Positions 1 through 6,661 of a stretch of DNA of 8,754 nt are shown piece by piece. Position numbers and translations under genes: made by a program. Every line of letters starts with the position of its first letter. Position 1 is the stretch's first letter. The DNA comes from Bacteroidota bacterium (lineage in GTDB: Bacteria; Bacteroidota; Bacteroidia; B-17B0; Aurantibacillaceae), in NCBI GenBank assembly GCA_025360565.1, contig JANYBY010000243.1:1-8754 (forward strand). Direction: 5' to 3'. The notes beneath the pieces are model-generated. The model did not search any database. It was not told the origin of the DNA and saw only the letters and a list, made by a program, of their open reading frames with translations.

Positions 1-81
1 CGAAACAAGGCATAAACAAAAAGACCTTAGGACAATTAAACAATATGTTCGCAACGCTGCATAACCCGGGTCGTGGCGCAA

Positions 82-104
82 TTGGGGTTTTCCCAAGTTT
101 TTTT
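82..104 (+). terminator. Candidate intrinsic terminator (plus strand)
   Basis: The arms ttggg (82-86) and cccaa (92-96), extendable by a G-T pair at 87/91, are followed by one G and seven T. It would end transcription coming from beyond the left edge, converging on the recombinase. The stem is short, so this is a moderate call. Confidence 0.4.
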
Positions 105-122
105 GCGGCGGGGACAAGTTGT

Positions 123-144
123 CGGGCTGACGCCCGTTTCTTTT
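123..144 (+). terminator. Second candidate intrinsic terminator (plus strand)
   Basis: A GC-rich 5-bp stem, cgggc (123-127) and gcccg (132-136) with a tgac loop, is followed by tttctttt. It lies 18 bases after the end of the first candidate, so together they could act as a tandem terminator for a gene entering from the left. The minus strand has no T-run after this stem, so it does not serve the recombinase gene. Confidence 0.35.
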
Positions 145-239
145 GCCACAAAAAAAGAGTACCTTTAAGCTACTAATAAAGTTTTGTCGGGGTAGACAGT
201 TTTGAGTTCCAAAATCCCAACTGCGCCAGTCCCGAAAAC

Positions 240-257
240 GTTACCACTAATTACCGC
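240..257 (+). repeat. Left arm of 18-bp inverted repeat
   Basis: The sequence gttaccactaattaccgc matches the reverse complement of 545-562 at 17 of 18 positions. Here it lies in the loop between gaaaac (234-239) and gttttt (263-268), which can pair. Its right part merges into the module taccgcggact at 252-262. Confidence 0.6.
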
Positions 258-350
258 GGACTGTTTTTCCTTTAGACAAATTATCGGCTGACAAAATCTT
301 TTCTTTTTTTATTTTACTTGCGGACTTTATAACTTGGCTGGGACAAAACC

Positions 351-444
351 GATGTTACGAATAACCATTCGTTAACTGTAACATGACGTTAGACTTGAAG
401 ACAAACTGATGTTGCGAATAACCGTTTGTTAAACGTAACGTGAC
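351..444 (+). repeat. Two tandem 37-base hairpin units at 57-base spacing
   Basis: Units at 351-387 and 408-444 agree at 31 of 37 positions. Unit 1 folds into an 11-bp stem: 352-362 pairs with 367-372 plus 380-384, with an aacc loop at 363-366 and a 7-base bulge at 373-379. Unit 2 folds identically: 409-419 pairs with 424-429 plus 437-441, loop 420-423, bulge 430-436. Four of the six differences are in the stem and each turns a Watson-Crick pair into a G-U/G-T wobble; the other two are in the bulge. Upstream flanks also agree weakly (acttg...gacaaa). The fold is kept only on the plus strand, which points to an RNA or folded single-stranded DNA. Function is unknown; a recombination site used by the neighbouring recombinase or a structured RNA are the two options I would weigh. 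Confidence 0.65.
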
Positions 445-481
445 TTAAACTTTAGTAAATTAAACGCAAAACTTTAAAGAC

Positions 482-495
482 TGCGTCGCGACGCA
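482..495. repeat. Perfect 14-bp palindrome
   Basis: The sequence tgcgtcgcgacgca equals its own reverse complement. It is GC-rich in an AT-rich background, and overlapping arms ctgcg (481-485) and cgcag (499-503) can also pair. A dimeric protein site or a cruciform are possible; it is not followed by a good T-run on either strand. Confidence 0.55.
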
Positions 496-524
496 TACCG
501 CAGACTTTTTTATCGGCGGACCCG

Positions 525-570
525 TAGCCGTGTGATGTATTGTGGCGGTAACTAGTGGTAACACCGGCTA
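525..570. repeat. Bulged inverted repeat just downstream of the recombinase gene
   Basis: Arms tagccgtgt (525-533) and acac-c-ggcta (561-570) form a 9-bp stem with one extrahelical C at 565. The 27-base loop (534-560) contains most of the right arm of the 18-bp inverted repeat and a direct repeat ggtaac-tagt-ggtaac (547-562). A long stem with a single extrahelical base recalls folded recombination sites such as attC, but the conserved GTTRRRY and RYYYAAC core boxes are not at its foot, so I do not call it one. Confidence 0.5.
545..562 (-). repeat. Right arm of 18-bp inverted repeat
   Basis: Read on the minus strand this is gttaccactagttaccgc, differing from 240-257 at one base. The arms flank 287 bases containing the paired hairpin units and the palindrome. 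The arrangement could mark the ends of a small mobile or invertible segment, or two oppositely oriented copies of one repeat. Confidence 0.6.
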
Positions 571-583
571 TCCGCGACTAATT

Positions 584-1582
584 CTAATCAAAAAGTGTTA
601 ATTGACTTTTACTATGTTCACTTATTAAGTTCTTCTTCATGGAAAGCATGCCGAATTTCTTCTTCCATACTATCTGATTAAATTTAACGTCTTCATATAA
701 AGTATCTAAAGGCGACATTTTTTTACCCTTATCGTAATCCGCAATGTGTAAATAAACCAAAGTAGTTTCAATTCTCGAATGGCCCAATAATTCCTTTATC
801 GAAATAATATCTAAACCATCCTCCAACAAATGCGTAGCAAAACTGTGGCGCAACGTATGCAAACAAACCCCCTCCTTTATAATTCCGGCTCGCTTTACCG
901 TACTTCTTAACATAAAGCTGATTCCTGTACCACCCATTGTTCGTGTACTGTTTCCCACCGAAAAAATATATTTGTTCTTGTATTTAATCATCATATAAAC
1001 TACAAGATCTCTTAATAAATATTCCGCTAAAGGTACGTAACGGTCCTTTTTTCCCTTTGATTGTTTTATGTGAATCGTCATTCTATCCACATCCAGATCG
1101 CACCATTTTAAATTAATAAGTTCCCGAAGTCTGAGTCCCGCCGAATAGATCAACATTAAGATCAAGCGGTGTTTAAAATTTTTTGCTGCCCTAAATAACT
1201 TTTTGCATTCTTGCTTGCTCAATACAGTTGGCAAGCGCTTTTCATTTTTAATGCTTGGCAGTTTTATGCCTCTATCCTGCTCTCCAATGGTTTTGAAATA
1301 ATAACGGAGGCCGTATACCGAATGTTTAAATTCGCTTAGCGATAAACTTTTTGCACTTTTTACCCGCTCGTCTAAATAACTATTTATTTCAGAATCGCTA
1401 ACATCCTCAGGCAGTTTTTTAAACCTCAAACTTATCTCACAAATTTTACGGCTGTAATTTAAAAAAGTACTTTTGTGAGAGCCGTTTATTCTAAGCCTTT
1501 CCTCCATTAAATCAAGTCGCTTCGTTAATGCCGGAACAATTTGGCAGGCCAAAAATGTCATCGCTGGAATTTTCTTTTGCAT
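584..1582 (-). CDS. Tyrosine recombinase (integron/IS91-associated type)
   Basis: 332 residues, a site-specific DNA strand-exchange enzyme. An N-terminal helical core-binding domain (about 24-100) precedes the catalytic domain (about 118-296). All expected active-site residues are visible: Arg151 (GLRLREL), Lys176 (SKGKKDR), His242 and Arg245 (LHTLRHSF), His268 (LLGHS) and the nucleophile Tyr277 (TTLVYLH). The MSPLDTL tail after the tyrosine recalls integron integrases and the recombinases paired with IS91 transposases in Bacteroidetes. The inserted domain typical of true IntI between Lys176 and His242 seems absent. No transposase follows, so it is an orphan or part of an unrecognised element. 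The ATG at 1582 lies in an inverted repeat; another ATG ten bases upstream is out of frame, and in-frame Met8 or Met26 are alternatives. It starts 58 bases after maf on the same strand and no terminator is evident between them, so readthrough is possible. It is followed by repeat-rich DNA. Confidence 0.93.
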   Translation of the reverse strand: MQKKIPAMTFLACQIVPALTKRLDLMEERLRINGSHKSTFLNYSRKICEISLRFKKLPEDVSDSEINSYLDERVKSAKSLSLSEFKHSVYGLRYYFKTIGEQDRGIKLPSIKNEKRLPTVLSKQECKKLFRAAKNFKHRLILMLIYSAGLRLRELINLKWCDLDVDRMTIHIKQSKGKKDRYVPLAEYLLRDLVVYMMIKYKNKYIFSVGNSTRTMGGTGISFMLRSTVKRAGIIKEGVCLHTLRHSFATHLLEDGLDIISIKELLGHSRIETTLVYLHIADYDKGKKMSPLDTLYEDVKFNQIVWKKKFGMLSMKKNLISEHSKSQLTLFD

Positions 1583-1596
1583 GTTTTTTCATGCAA
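1577..1596. repeat. 7-bp inverted repeat with 6-base spacer over the recombinase start codon
   Basis: Arms ttgcatg (1577-1583) and catgcaa (1590-1596) are perfect and separated by six T (six A on the coding strand). The ATG at 1582-1580 lies inside one arm. In mRNA the start codon would be paired, which could limit translation. The layout of two short arms around a 6-base centre also matches the core of tyrosine-recombinase crossover sites, though the arms are shorter than the roughly 11-bp arms of dif. Both readings are inference. Confidence 0.5.
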
Positions 1597-1640
1597 TAAA
1601 CTAATAATAAGGCTTTATAAATTAAAACCTATGAGACAAT

Positions 1641-2234
1641 TTAAAACTTTATCAGCTCCTCAAATAATTTCTTTACCGGCAGCCCCATTACATTGTAAAA
1701 GCTGCCATCAATTTTTTCAATGCCTATATACCCTATCCAGTCCTGCACGCCATAGCCCCCGGCTTTGTCGTAAGGACTAAAATTAGTAAGGTAATATTCA
1801 ATTTCTTCGGGTTTCAGTTTTTTAAAATACACCTTGCTTTCATCAAAAAAAACGGTTTGTTTATTTACGCTTTTTAAACACACCGCGGTAAATACTTCGT
1901 GCATTTTGCCGCTCAACGATTCAAGCATCTTTTTTCCGGCCGCAAAATTTTCGGGTTTGTTAAATACTTTGCCTTCGCACCACACAATGGTATCGGCGGT
2001 AATTAATAATTCTCCTTCTTTTAATTCTTCGTAAGCCGCAGCCTTTTTTTCGGCCAGATAAATACAAATTTCCTGCGCTCGAAGATCCCGGGGCCATTCT
2101 TCTTCGTCCACTTTCATGGGTTTGTTCAGGAATTCAAAACCTAAACTCTTTAAAAGCTCTTGCCTGCGGGGTGAAGCAGAGCCCAGTATAAGCTGATACG
2201 GAAAATTTTTTAATGCTTCTTCTAATTTGTTCAT
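1641..2234 (-). CDS. maf: Maf family nucleotide pyrophosphatase
   Basis: 197 residues, the usual length for Maf/YhdE proteins, which hydrolyse nucleoside triphosphates (dTTP, UTP or modified pyrimidine nucleotides) to the monophosphate and pyrophosphate in the cytoplasm. The family signatures are in order: SASPRRQELL at 19-28 (phosphate-binding start), ITADTIV at 78-84 with the catalytic-type Asp81, LSGKMHEVFTAV at 107-118, DKAGGYGVQD at 156-165, and GSFYNVMGLP at 177-186. The ATG is one base after the stop of the prenyltransferase gene, so translation is probably coupled. Maf was first linked to septum inhibition in Bacillus; a house-cleaning role is the better-supported biochemistry. No clear terminator follows within the 58 bases before the recombinase gene. 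Confidence 0.95.
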   Translation of the reverse strand: MNKLEEALKNFPYQLILGSASPRRQELLKSLGFEFLNKPMKVDEEEWPRDLRAQEICIYLAEKKAAAYEELKEGELLITADTIVWCEGKVFNKPENFAAGKKMLESLSGKMHEVFTAVCLKSVNKQTVFFDESKVYFKKLKPEEIEYYLTNFSPYDKAGGYGVQDWIGYIGIEKIDGSFYNVMGLPVKKLFEELIKF

Positions 2235-2235
2235 G

Positions 2236-3210
2236 TTATGAATAATAATAAATAATGCTGTAGCTTAAACCTATAAGCATAATAAATTTTAGGAATAAAC
2301 TTGCTCTTTTAAACTGAAAAGGTTCTTTTGCTTTTAAGATAAGAAATAATAAAATAATTAAAGGAAACATTAAGCCGCTCAGAATATAAAGCGTATCCAT
2401 TGCCAAAATAGTGTGATATGCTTTAAATGTATTGTACACCACAAATAATAAAAGCAAAACAGTAATAACAATTAGAAAAAAAGCGGTGAGTTTGCTCGAC
2501 TGCATGCCCCAGTATATAGGCATAGTGTAGCCTCCAGTGGCTTTATCGCCCTTAAAATCTTCCATATCCTTAATAATTTCGCGAGCCATACTTGTAATAA
2601 ACGAAAACAGCGCAAAAATAAATACCACCTTAAAACATGATAAAATAATCAGTTTATGTTCCGAACTAAAATTAGCATGTTGATGCTGCATAATACCGAA
2701 CTCATACACAAAGGGAATAAACGATACAGAAGCCGTTAAAAGCGATACTACAATATTGCCAACCAATAATTGCTTTTTAAAATGCGTACTGTAAAACCAA
2801 AGTAAAATTGCCGCCACAATATGAAAAATTGCCAAACGCATGTAACCTGTTTTTAAAGCGCAATAAATGCCAAGGGCCACTCCCAAAAAAGTAAATGCCA
2901 TGTGCAAAATAATTGCCGAACGGCGTTTAATCGCCCTATCAACCACAACCGTATCAGGACGATTGATCATATCTGTTTTTACATCAAAATAATCGTTAAT
3001 AATGTAACCGGCTGCAGCAATCAACACCGTACTCAATACTAGTAGGCTGAATAAGGAATCGTTTAAGCCTAACTCAATATTTTGTCCGGCCAGTATTTTC
3101 CGTAAAACAAAATACCTTAAAAAATATTGGGTAAGAGCGATCATTATTAAATTCTCTATCCTTGCTAATTTTAGCAATGCAATAAATTTATTATTTAAAA
3201 TAGAGGTCAC
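2236..3210 (-). CDS. UbiA-family prenyltransferase
   Basis: 324 residues, an integral membrane enzyme of the UbiA superfamily that transfers a polyprenyl group from its diphosphate to an acceptor. Two Asp-rich motifs that bind Mg and the diphosphate are present: NDYFDVKTDMINRPD at 72-86 and KDMEDFKGDKATG at 214-226. Eight or nine hydrophobic segments can be drawn (for example 53-71, 100-118, 125-141, 190-208, 243-260, 271-292, 308-322). Bacteroidetes relatives are often labelled geranylgeranylglycerol-phosphate geranylgeranyltransferase, by similarity to archaeal lipid enzymes. The acceptor cannot be read from sequence; menaquinone or heme-type prenylation are alternatives. The start is GTG at 3210, overlapping the TGA of the DUF2520 gene by four bases (gtga), which indicates coupled translation. 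The next in-frame ATG (Met23) would cut into the first conserved segment (RIENLIMIALTQY). Confidence 0.88.
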   Translation of the reverse strand: MTSILNNKFIALLKLARIENLIMIALTQYFLRYFVLRKILAGQNIELGLNDSLFSLLVLSTVLIAAAGYIINDYFDVKTDMINRPDTVVVDRAIKRRSAIILHMAFTFLGVALGIYCALKTGYMRLAIFHIVAAILLWFYSTHFKKQLLVGNIVVSLLTASVSFIPFVYEFGIMQHQHANFSSEHKLIILSCFKVVFIFALFSFITSMAREIIKDMEDFKGDKATGGYTMPIYWGMQSSKLTAFFLIVITVLLLLFVVYNTFKAYHTILAMDTLYILSGLMFPLIILLFLILKAKEPFQFKRASLFLKFIMLIGLSYSIIYYYS

Positions 3211-4004
3211 TTTTGTTTACTGATCAACGCGCTTAATTGTTTATACACCTTTTTTAAATTGCTGTTCTTTAGGAGCCTTAAATGCTGTTTCATTATTTTT
3301 TCATCTCCTCGCTTTGAAGGGCCTGTTTGAGCTGCAGCGGGAGTCATACTTTTTAATTTTAAAACACTTTGATTTATGATGGGCAATAACATATTAAAAT
3401 TAACTGAATTATTTTTTATTTTTTCTGATATAAATTTATCCGCTTCATTATAAAGGGCGTTGGTAAAATTATTGACTAATACCGCCGCTAAATGCAGCTT
3501 TAAGCGTTCGGCTGAATTTAATTGTAGAACAGTTTTCGAAAATAAATGCGCAAGTTCTTCCGCATTTTTTAAATTATGTTCGTTATTCCCTTCAACAATA
3601 AACGGTACCTCAGCCCAATTTAGTTTATCTTGTTTTGAAAAAGTTTGCAGTGGGTACAAAACCGCTTTGTTCTTATAATTGCCTTTTATTTCCTTAATAG
3701 ATACGCTCCCGGAAGTATGCAGCACCAAAGCATTTGTCTTAGTTGAATTAATTTTGTTTGAAACAGCCGAAATGGATCGATCGGCCACGCAAATTAAATA
3801 ATAGTCAGCATCTTTAATTATATTTTTGAAGTTTGACTGAGTTTTGCACCCCAATTTTGTTTTAAATTCTGCCAGGTTCTTGTTTGCTTTATGATTGTAA
3901 ACAAACAAGTCGAATTTTTTAAGCGACTGCAAATGAGCCGTTAAATGCCAAGCCAAATTGCCGCAACCCATTATTACGATCTTTTGTTTAGCGTTCTTTT
4001 GCAT
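3207..4004 (-). CDS. Rossmann-like and DUF2520 domain protein, putative NAD(P)-dependent oxidoreductase
   Basis: 265 residues in two domains. An N-terminal dinucleotide-binding fold shows MGCGNLAWHL at 12-21, the acidic strand end DADYYLICVADRSI near 65-78, and HTSGS at 96-100. The middle has YPLQTFS at 117-123. The C-terminal helical DUF2520 domain shows HLAAVLVNNFTNALY at 171-185 and AQTGPSKRGD at 225-234. The arrangement resembles pyrroline-5-carboxylate reductase and 6-phosphogluconate dehydrogenase relatives, so an NAD(P)-linked reductase is likely, but the substrate is not known to me. It begins two bases after the ccmF stop and overlaps the prenyltransferase start. The constant company of maf and the prenyltransferase in Bacteroidetes suggests a shared transcript rather than a proven shared pathway. 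Confidence 0.88.
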   Translation of the reverse strand: MQKNAKQKIVIMGCGNLAWHLTAHLQSLKKFDLFVYNHKANKNLAEFKTKLGCKTQSNFKNIIKDADYYLICVADRSISAVSNKINSTKTNALVLHTSGSVSIKEIKGNYKNKAVLYPLQTFSKQDKLNWAEVPFIVEGNNEHNLKNAEELAHLFSKTVLQLNSAERLKLHLAAVLVNNFTNALYNEADKFISEKIKNNSVNFNMLLPIINQSVLKLKSMTPAAAQTGPSKRGDEKIMKQHLRLLKNSNLKKVYKQLSALISKQK

Positions 4005-4006
4005 AA

Positions 4007-6580
4007 TTAATTTGTCGGTGATTTGAATTTACGAATTCTTTCGCGAATAGCAATACCAGTGCCCAATGCCATGATGATACAACCCAGCCAAAGCACGTTT
4101 ATGTAAGGGAAAATGTAGGCTTCCATTACAATAAAATCTTTTGCATTACTTAATTTTTGGCTCATGGTGATTTCAATAGTGCCAACATCTGGATTAATTT
4201 TCCAGAAAACAAAATTTAATCCCAGCGCCTTTATTTCATCGTCCTGCGGAATAACAATATTTTTTTTGATGATGTACTTCGGGAGCGCTTTATATTCATT
4301 GGATCTTGAATCCAAAGCTCTTAATACCGCGGTTACTTCCAGCAAAGAATCATTTTTTTGATATTGCTCTTTACCAATATTTGTTCTTAACGAATCAATA
4401 ATTACAATGGCATTGTTGGCAAAAATGGTATCGCCAACATGGCCCACATAATTTTTTGCTTCTCCGTATGCGTTTTTCTTTTTAGCGCTTGTATCTAAAT
4501 TCAGATCGGCTGCGGTAACATGGGTATAAATATCGCGGTTTAAATAATGTTTGGTAGCCGGCTCCGGCGATTTTTGATTTGTCTTTTTATTGTCCTGTAT
4601 ATGCGGTTCCAACGTAAAATCGTACTCAGGTTTGTTGCCGTTCATTTTAAAGTAGTCAACCGTAAAATAAACGTTAATGCCCTTTCGGTATTGGCCCTTA
4701 TACGTTACCAAATAAGGCCCCATGGGCAAGGTATCGCCTTGGGTTAACAACATGCTTACTTTATCGTCAAAGCCCTCACCGAGGCTCGAAGGTTTTTTAC
4801 TGGTTTCGGTTTTAGAAATAGTAACTCGTTTTGAAGTGGATATTAAAACCCCGATGAGCAGAAGCGCAAAACCAATGTGGGCAATGGCTGCGCCGCTTTT
4901 AGAAATTTTTCCTTTTAAAACAGCGAACCAATAATCTACATTGGCAAATACAGCGAACAAAGAAAATATTAATAATACGGTGTAACTTACCTCATCGTAC
5001 CCAATGGTTTTGGCATTTACAAAATACAAAGGTATACCACAGGCCAGGCCAAACACCAACGCCAAGGCAAAGGAATAAGAGATGCGTTTTAAGAATTTTT
5101 TTCCTTCGGTTTTTTTATATTTTAAAAACTGCGCGCCGGCAATTAAAAAACCAAGCAACACGGCAAAGGGTAAAATAGTTTGGTTATACAAGGGCACTTT
5201 TGGCGGCGCGTAATCGGTACCAAATAATTTATTGATGACCGGCATAGAAGTAAAATATGTAATGGTAGCGCTCATGGTAAGCAAGGCCAGCGCGCCGAGG
5301 AACATCCAAAATTCGCGGGAGTAAACTTCTTCTTCGCTTTTTTCTTTCGGAAAATATTTATAATAGGAAATACCGATGATAACAGATGAAGTTCCGATCC
5401 AGCCCATTAACAACATGCGCTTATAGCCGTAAATAATTCCTATAAAATAAATAAAGAGCGAAACAACAATATAAGAGACCTTAAATAATTTATCCTCGAT
5501 CAATAAGGCTACTGTAATAAAAATAAATGTAAGTACATACAGCACCAATTGCCCGGTCATACCCAGATCGGTAAAGGCGTGTACAGAAGCATTGCCCAGC
5601 ACACCGCTACGTGTTAAGAAAGTTGAATACAACACCAACAAAAAACTTCCGATGGCTAAAAAATGAGTAGTAAATAATGAACCGCCTTTATTTTTATTGA
5701 TGATCATGGTATGCCCTGCGGCCACAATTACAAGCCAGGGAACAAGAGAAGAATTCTCAACCGGATCCCAAGCCCAGAAACCGCCAAAGCTAAGGGCTTC
5801 GTAGGCCCATGCGCCGCCCATTAAAACACCAACACCTAAAACCAAAATACCGAAAAAAGTCCAGGGCAAAGCCATTGCCTGCCATTTTGTGTGTTGCTTG
5901 TTCCACAATGCCGCGATAGAAAATGCAAATGGCACCAGGGTTGAAGCAAATCCCAAGAACAATGTTGGCGGATGAATGGTCATCCAATAATTCATCAGTA
6001 AAGGATTTAAACCTCGGCCATCTAATTTTGCAAGATAGTTTGGCATTTTTATAAAAGGAAGATTGCTAAATTCAGCATGCTCACGTAATAATAAAAACGG
6101 ATTGCTTCCGATTTTATAATCGAACAAATAAACGCCCAATAACATACTCGCCAAAAAAACCTGAACAAGCGCAAACACAGTCATAACGGGCGCTTCCCAA
6201 TCGCCATTTTTAAGCTGGCGTTTTAAAATCAATCCTAATACAATGTTCCAGAAGGTCCATAATAAAAAACTTCCCTCCTGCCCTTCCCAAAAACAGGAAA
6301 GGATGTATTTCATATCCATTGCGGTATTGCTATGTTGCCAAGCGTATTGGTATTCAAAAAAATGATTGAACAACATAATGAAAAGTGTGCCGATGATACC
6401 AAGAACACTAAAGGCATGCACGTTAAAAGCGATGCGTGCAAGAGAAATAAAATTTTTATTTTTAAAGGCGAGGTAAAAGGAAATGAAACTTAAAAGCGCC
6501 GTAACAAATGAGAGAACAACGAACGCGTTGCCTAATTGCCCGGCCCACAAACGTTCGCCAATATATTTAATTTCGTTCAA
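4007..6580 (-). CDS. ccmF: Cytochrome c heme lyase subunit CcmF (CcmF/CcsA family)
   Basis: 857 residues. CcmF takes heme from holo-CcmE and attaches it to CXXCH cysteines of apocytochrome c on the outer face of the cytoplasmic membrane. The tryptophan-rich WWD heme-handling motif lies at about 255-283 (GGAWAYEAL, FWAWDPVENSS). The four conserved histidines of CcmF can be assigned: His203 (TIHPPTLFLG), His290 (AAGHT), His334 (SVHAF) and His568 (IAHIGFA). I count roughly 14-15 membrane segments, with a large periplasmic domain at about 585-820 before the last one (822-845). It is longer than E. coli CcmF (about 650 residues), mainly in that domain. The start is TTG at 6580: an in-frame stop lies 18 bases upstream, no ATG or GTG lies between, and the first in-frame Met (69) is inside the second membrane segment. 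The protein-level start MNEIKYIGERLW fits the family. Confidence 0.95.
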   Translation of the reverse strand: MNEIKYIGERLWAGQLGNAFVVLSFVTALLSFISFYLAFKNKNFISLARIAFNVHAFSVLGIIGTLFIMLFNHFFEYQYAWQHSNTAMDMKYILSCFWEGQEGSFLLWTFWNIVLGLILKRQLKNGDWEAPVMTVFALVQVFLASMLLGVYLFDYKIGSNPFLLLREHAEFSNLPFIKMPNYLAKLDGRGLNPLLMNYWMTIHPPTLFLGFASTLVPFAFSIAALWNKQHTKWQAMALPWTFFGILVLGVGVLMGGAWAYEALSFGGFWAWDPVENSSLVPWLVIVAAGHTMIINKNKGGSLFTTHFLAIGSFLLVLYSTFLTRSGVLGNASVHAFTDLGMTGQLVLYVLTFIFITVALLIEDKLFKVSYIVVSLFIYFIGIIYGYKRMLLMGWIGTSSVIIGISYYKYFPKEKSEEEVYSREFWMFLGALALLTMSATITYFTSMPVINKLFGTDYAPPKVPLYNQTILPFAVLLGFLIAGAQFLKYKKTEGKKFLKRISYSFALALVFGLACGIPLYFVNAKTIGYDEVSYTVLLIFSLFAVFANVDYWFAVLKGKISKSGAAIAHIGFALLLIGVLISTSKRVTISKTETSKKPSSLGEGFDDKVSMLLTQGDTLPMGPYLVTYKGQYRKGINVYFTVDYFKMNGNKPEYDFTLEPHIQDNKKTNQKSPEPATKHYLNRDIYTHVTAADLNLDTSAKKKNAYGEAKNYVGHVGDTIFANNAIVIIDSLRTNIGKEQYQKNDSLLEVTAVLRALDSRSNEYKALPKYIIKKNIVIPQDDEIKALGLNFVFWKINPDVGTIEITMSQKLSNAKDFIVMEAYIFPYINVLWLGCIIMALGTGIAIRERIRKFKSPTN

Positions 6581-6596
6581 ATCTATTTTTCTATAC

Positions 6597-6628
6597 TACG
6601 AAATACGAATTTGTACGAATGTACGAAT
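6597..6628. repeat. Spaced direct repeats of tacgaa(t) in the ccmE-ccmF gap
   Basis: Four copies start at 6597 (tacgaa), 6604, 6614 and 6622 (tacgaat). They lie in the untranslated stretch just before the ccmF start. On the coding strand they read attcgta. I know similar attcgta-type strings from Bacteroidetes intergenic regions, so this may be a widespread short repeat rather than a specific operator. Confidence 0.55.
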
Positions 6629-6661
6629 CTGAATGCCGAATTACGTTTACCCTACATCCAG

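Larger units (their letters stand above)
1..583. other. Repeat-rich stretch without a convincing gene, downstream of the recombinase
   Basis: I see no supportable complete gene on either strand. At the left edge, plus-strand frame 2 is open from the edge to TAA at 62-64 and frame 1 to TAA at 13-15. Either could be the tail of a gene converging on the recombinase, and the hairpins at 82-104 and 123-144 would suit as its terminator. The frame open to 176 runs through both hairpins and looks accidental. The rest holds the paired hairpin units at 351-444, the 18-base inverted repeat at 240-257 and 545-562, a bulged hairpin at 525-570, a perfect palindrome at 482-495, and two copies of an ordered module (taccgcRgact, T-run, tatcggcKgac) at 252-292 and 496-521. 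Such a density of degenerate repeats next to a recombinase suggests remnant mobile or cassette-like DNA. That is inference. Confidence 0.6.

Noticed and set aside
3..176. Plus-strand frame open from the left edge to 176
   Set aside because: It runs through both terminator-like hairpins and encodes a composition unlike a real protein end (for example ARFFCHKKR from a repeat-like string).
343..394. Canonical integron attC site around the first hairpin unit
   Set aside because: GTTAGAC at 388-394 fits the GTTRRRY box and aac at 347-349 can pair with gtt at 388-390, but no RYYYAAC box lies at the partner position, the second unit lacks the GTT, and 57-base spacing leaves no cassette.
351..444. 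CRISPR array
   Set aside because: There are only two degenerate copies, the interval between them is 20 bases with weak similarity to the flank, and no cas gene is present.
1..583. IS91-type transposase or its remnant downstream of the recombinase
   Set aside because: I translated the stretch by eye on the minus strand and found no long frame and no recognisable transposase motif.
1583..1640. Terminator between maf and the recombinase
   Set aside because: The only hairpin on the minus strand is the one over the recombinase start, and it is not followed by a T-run.
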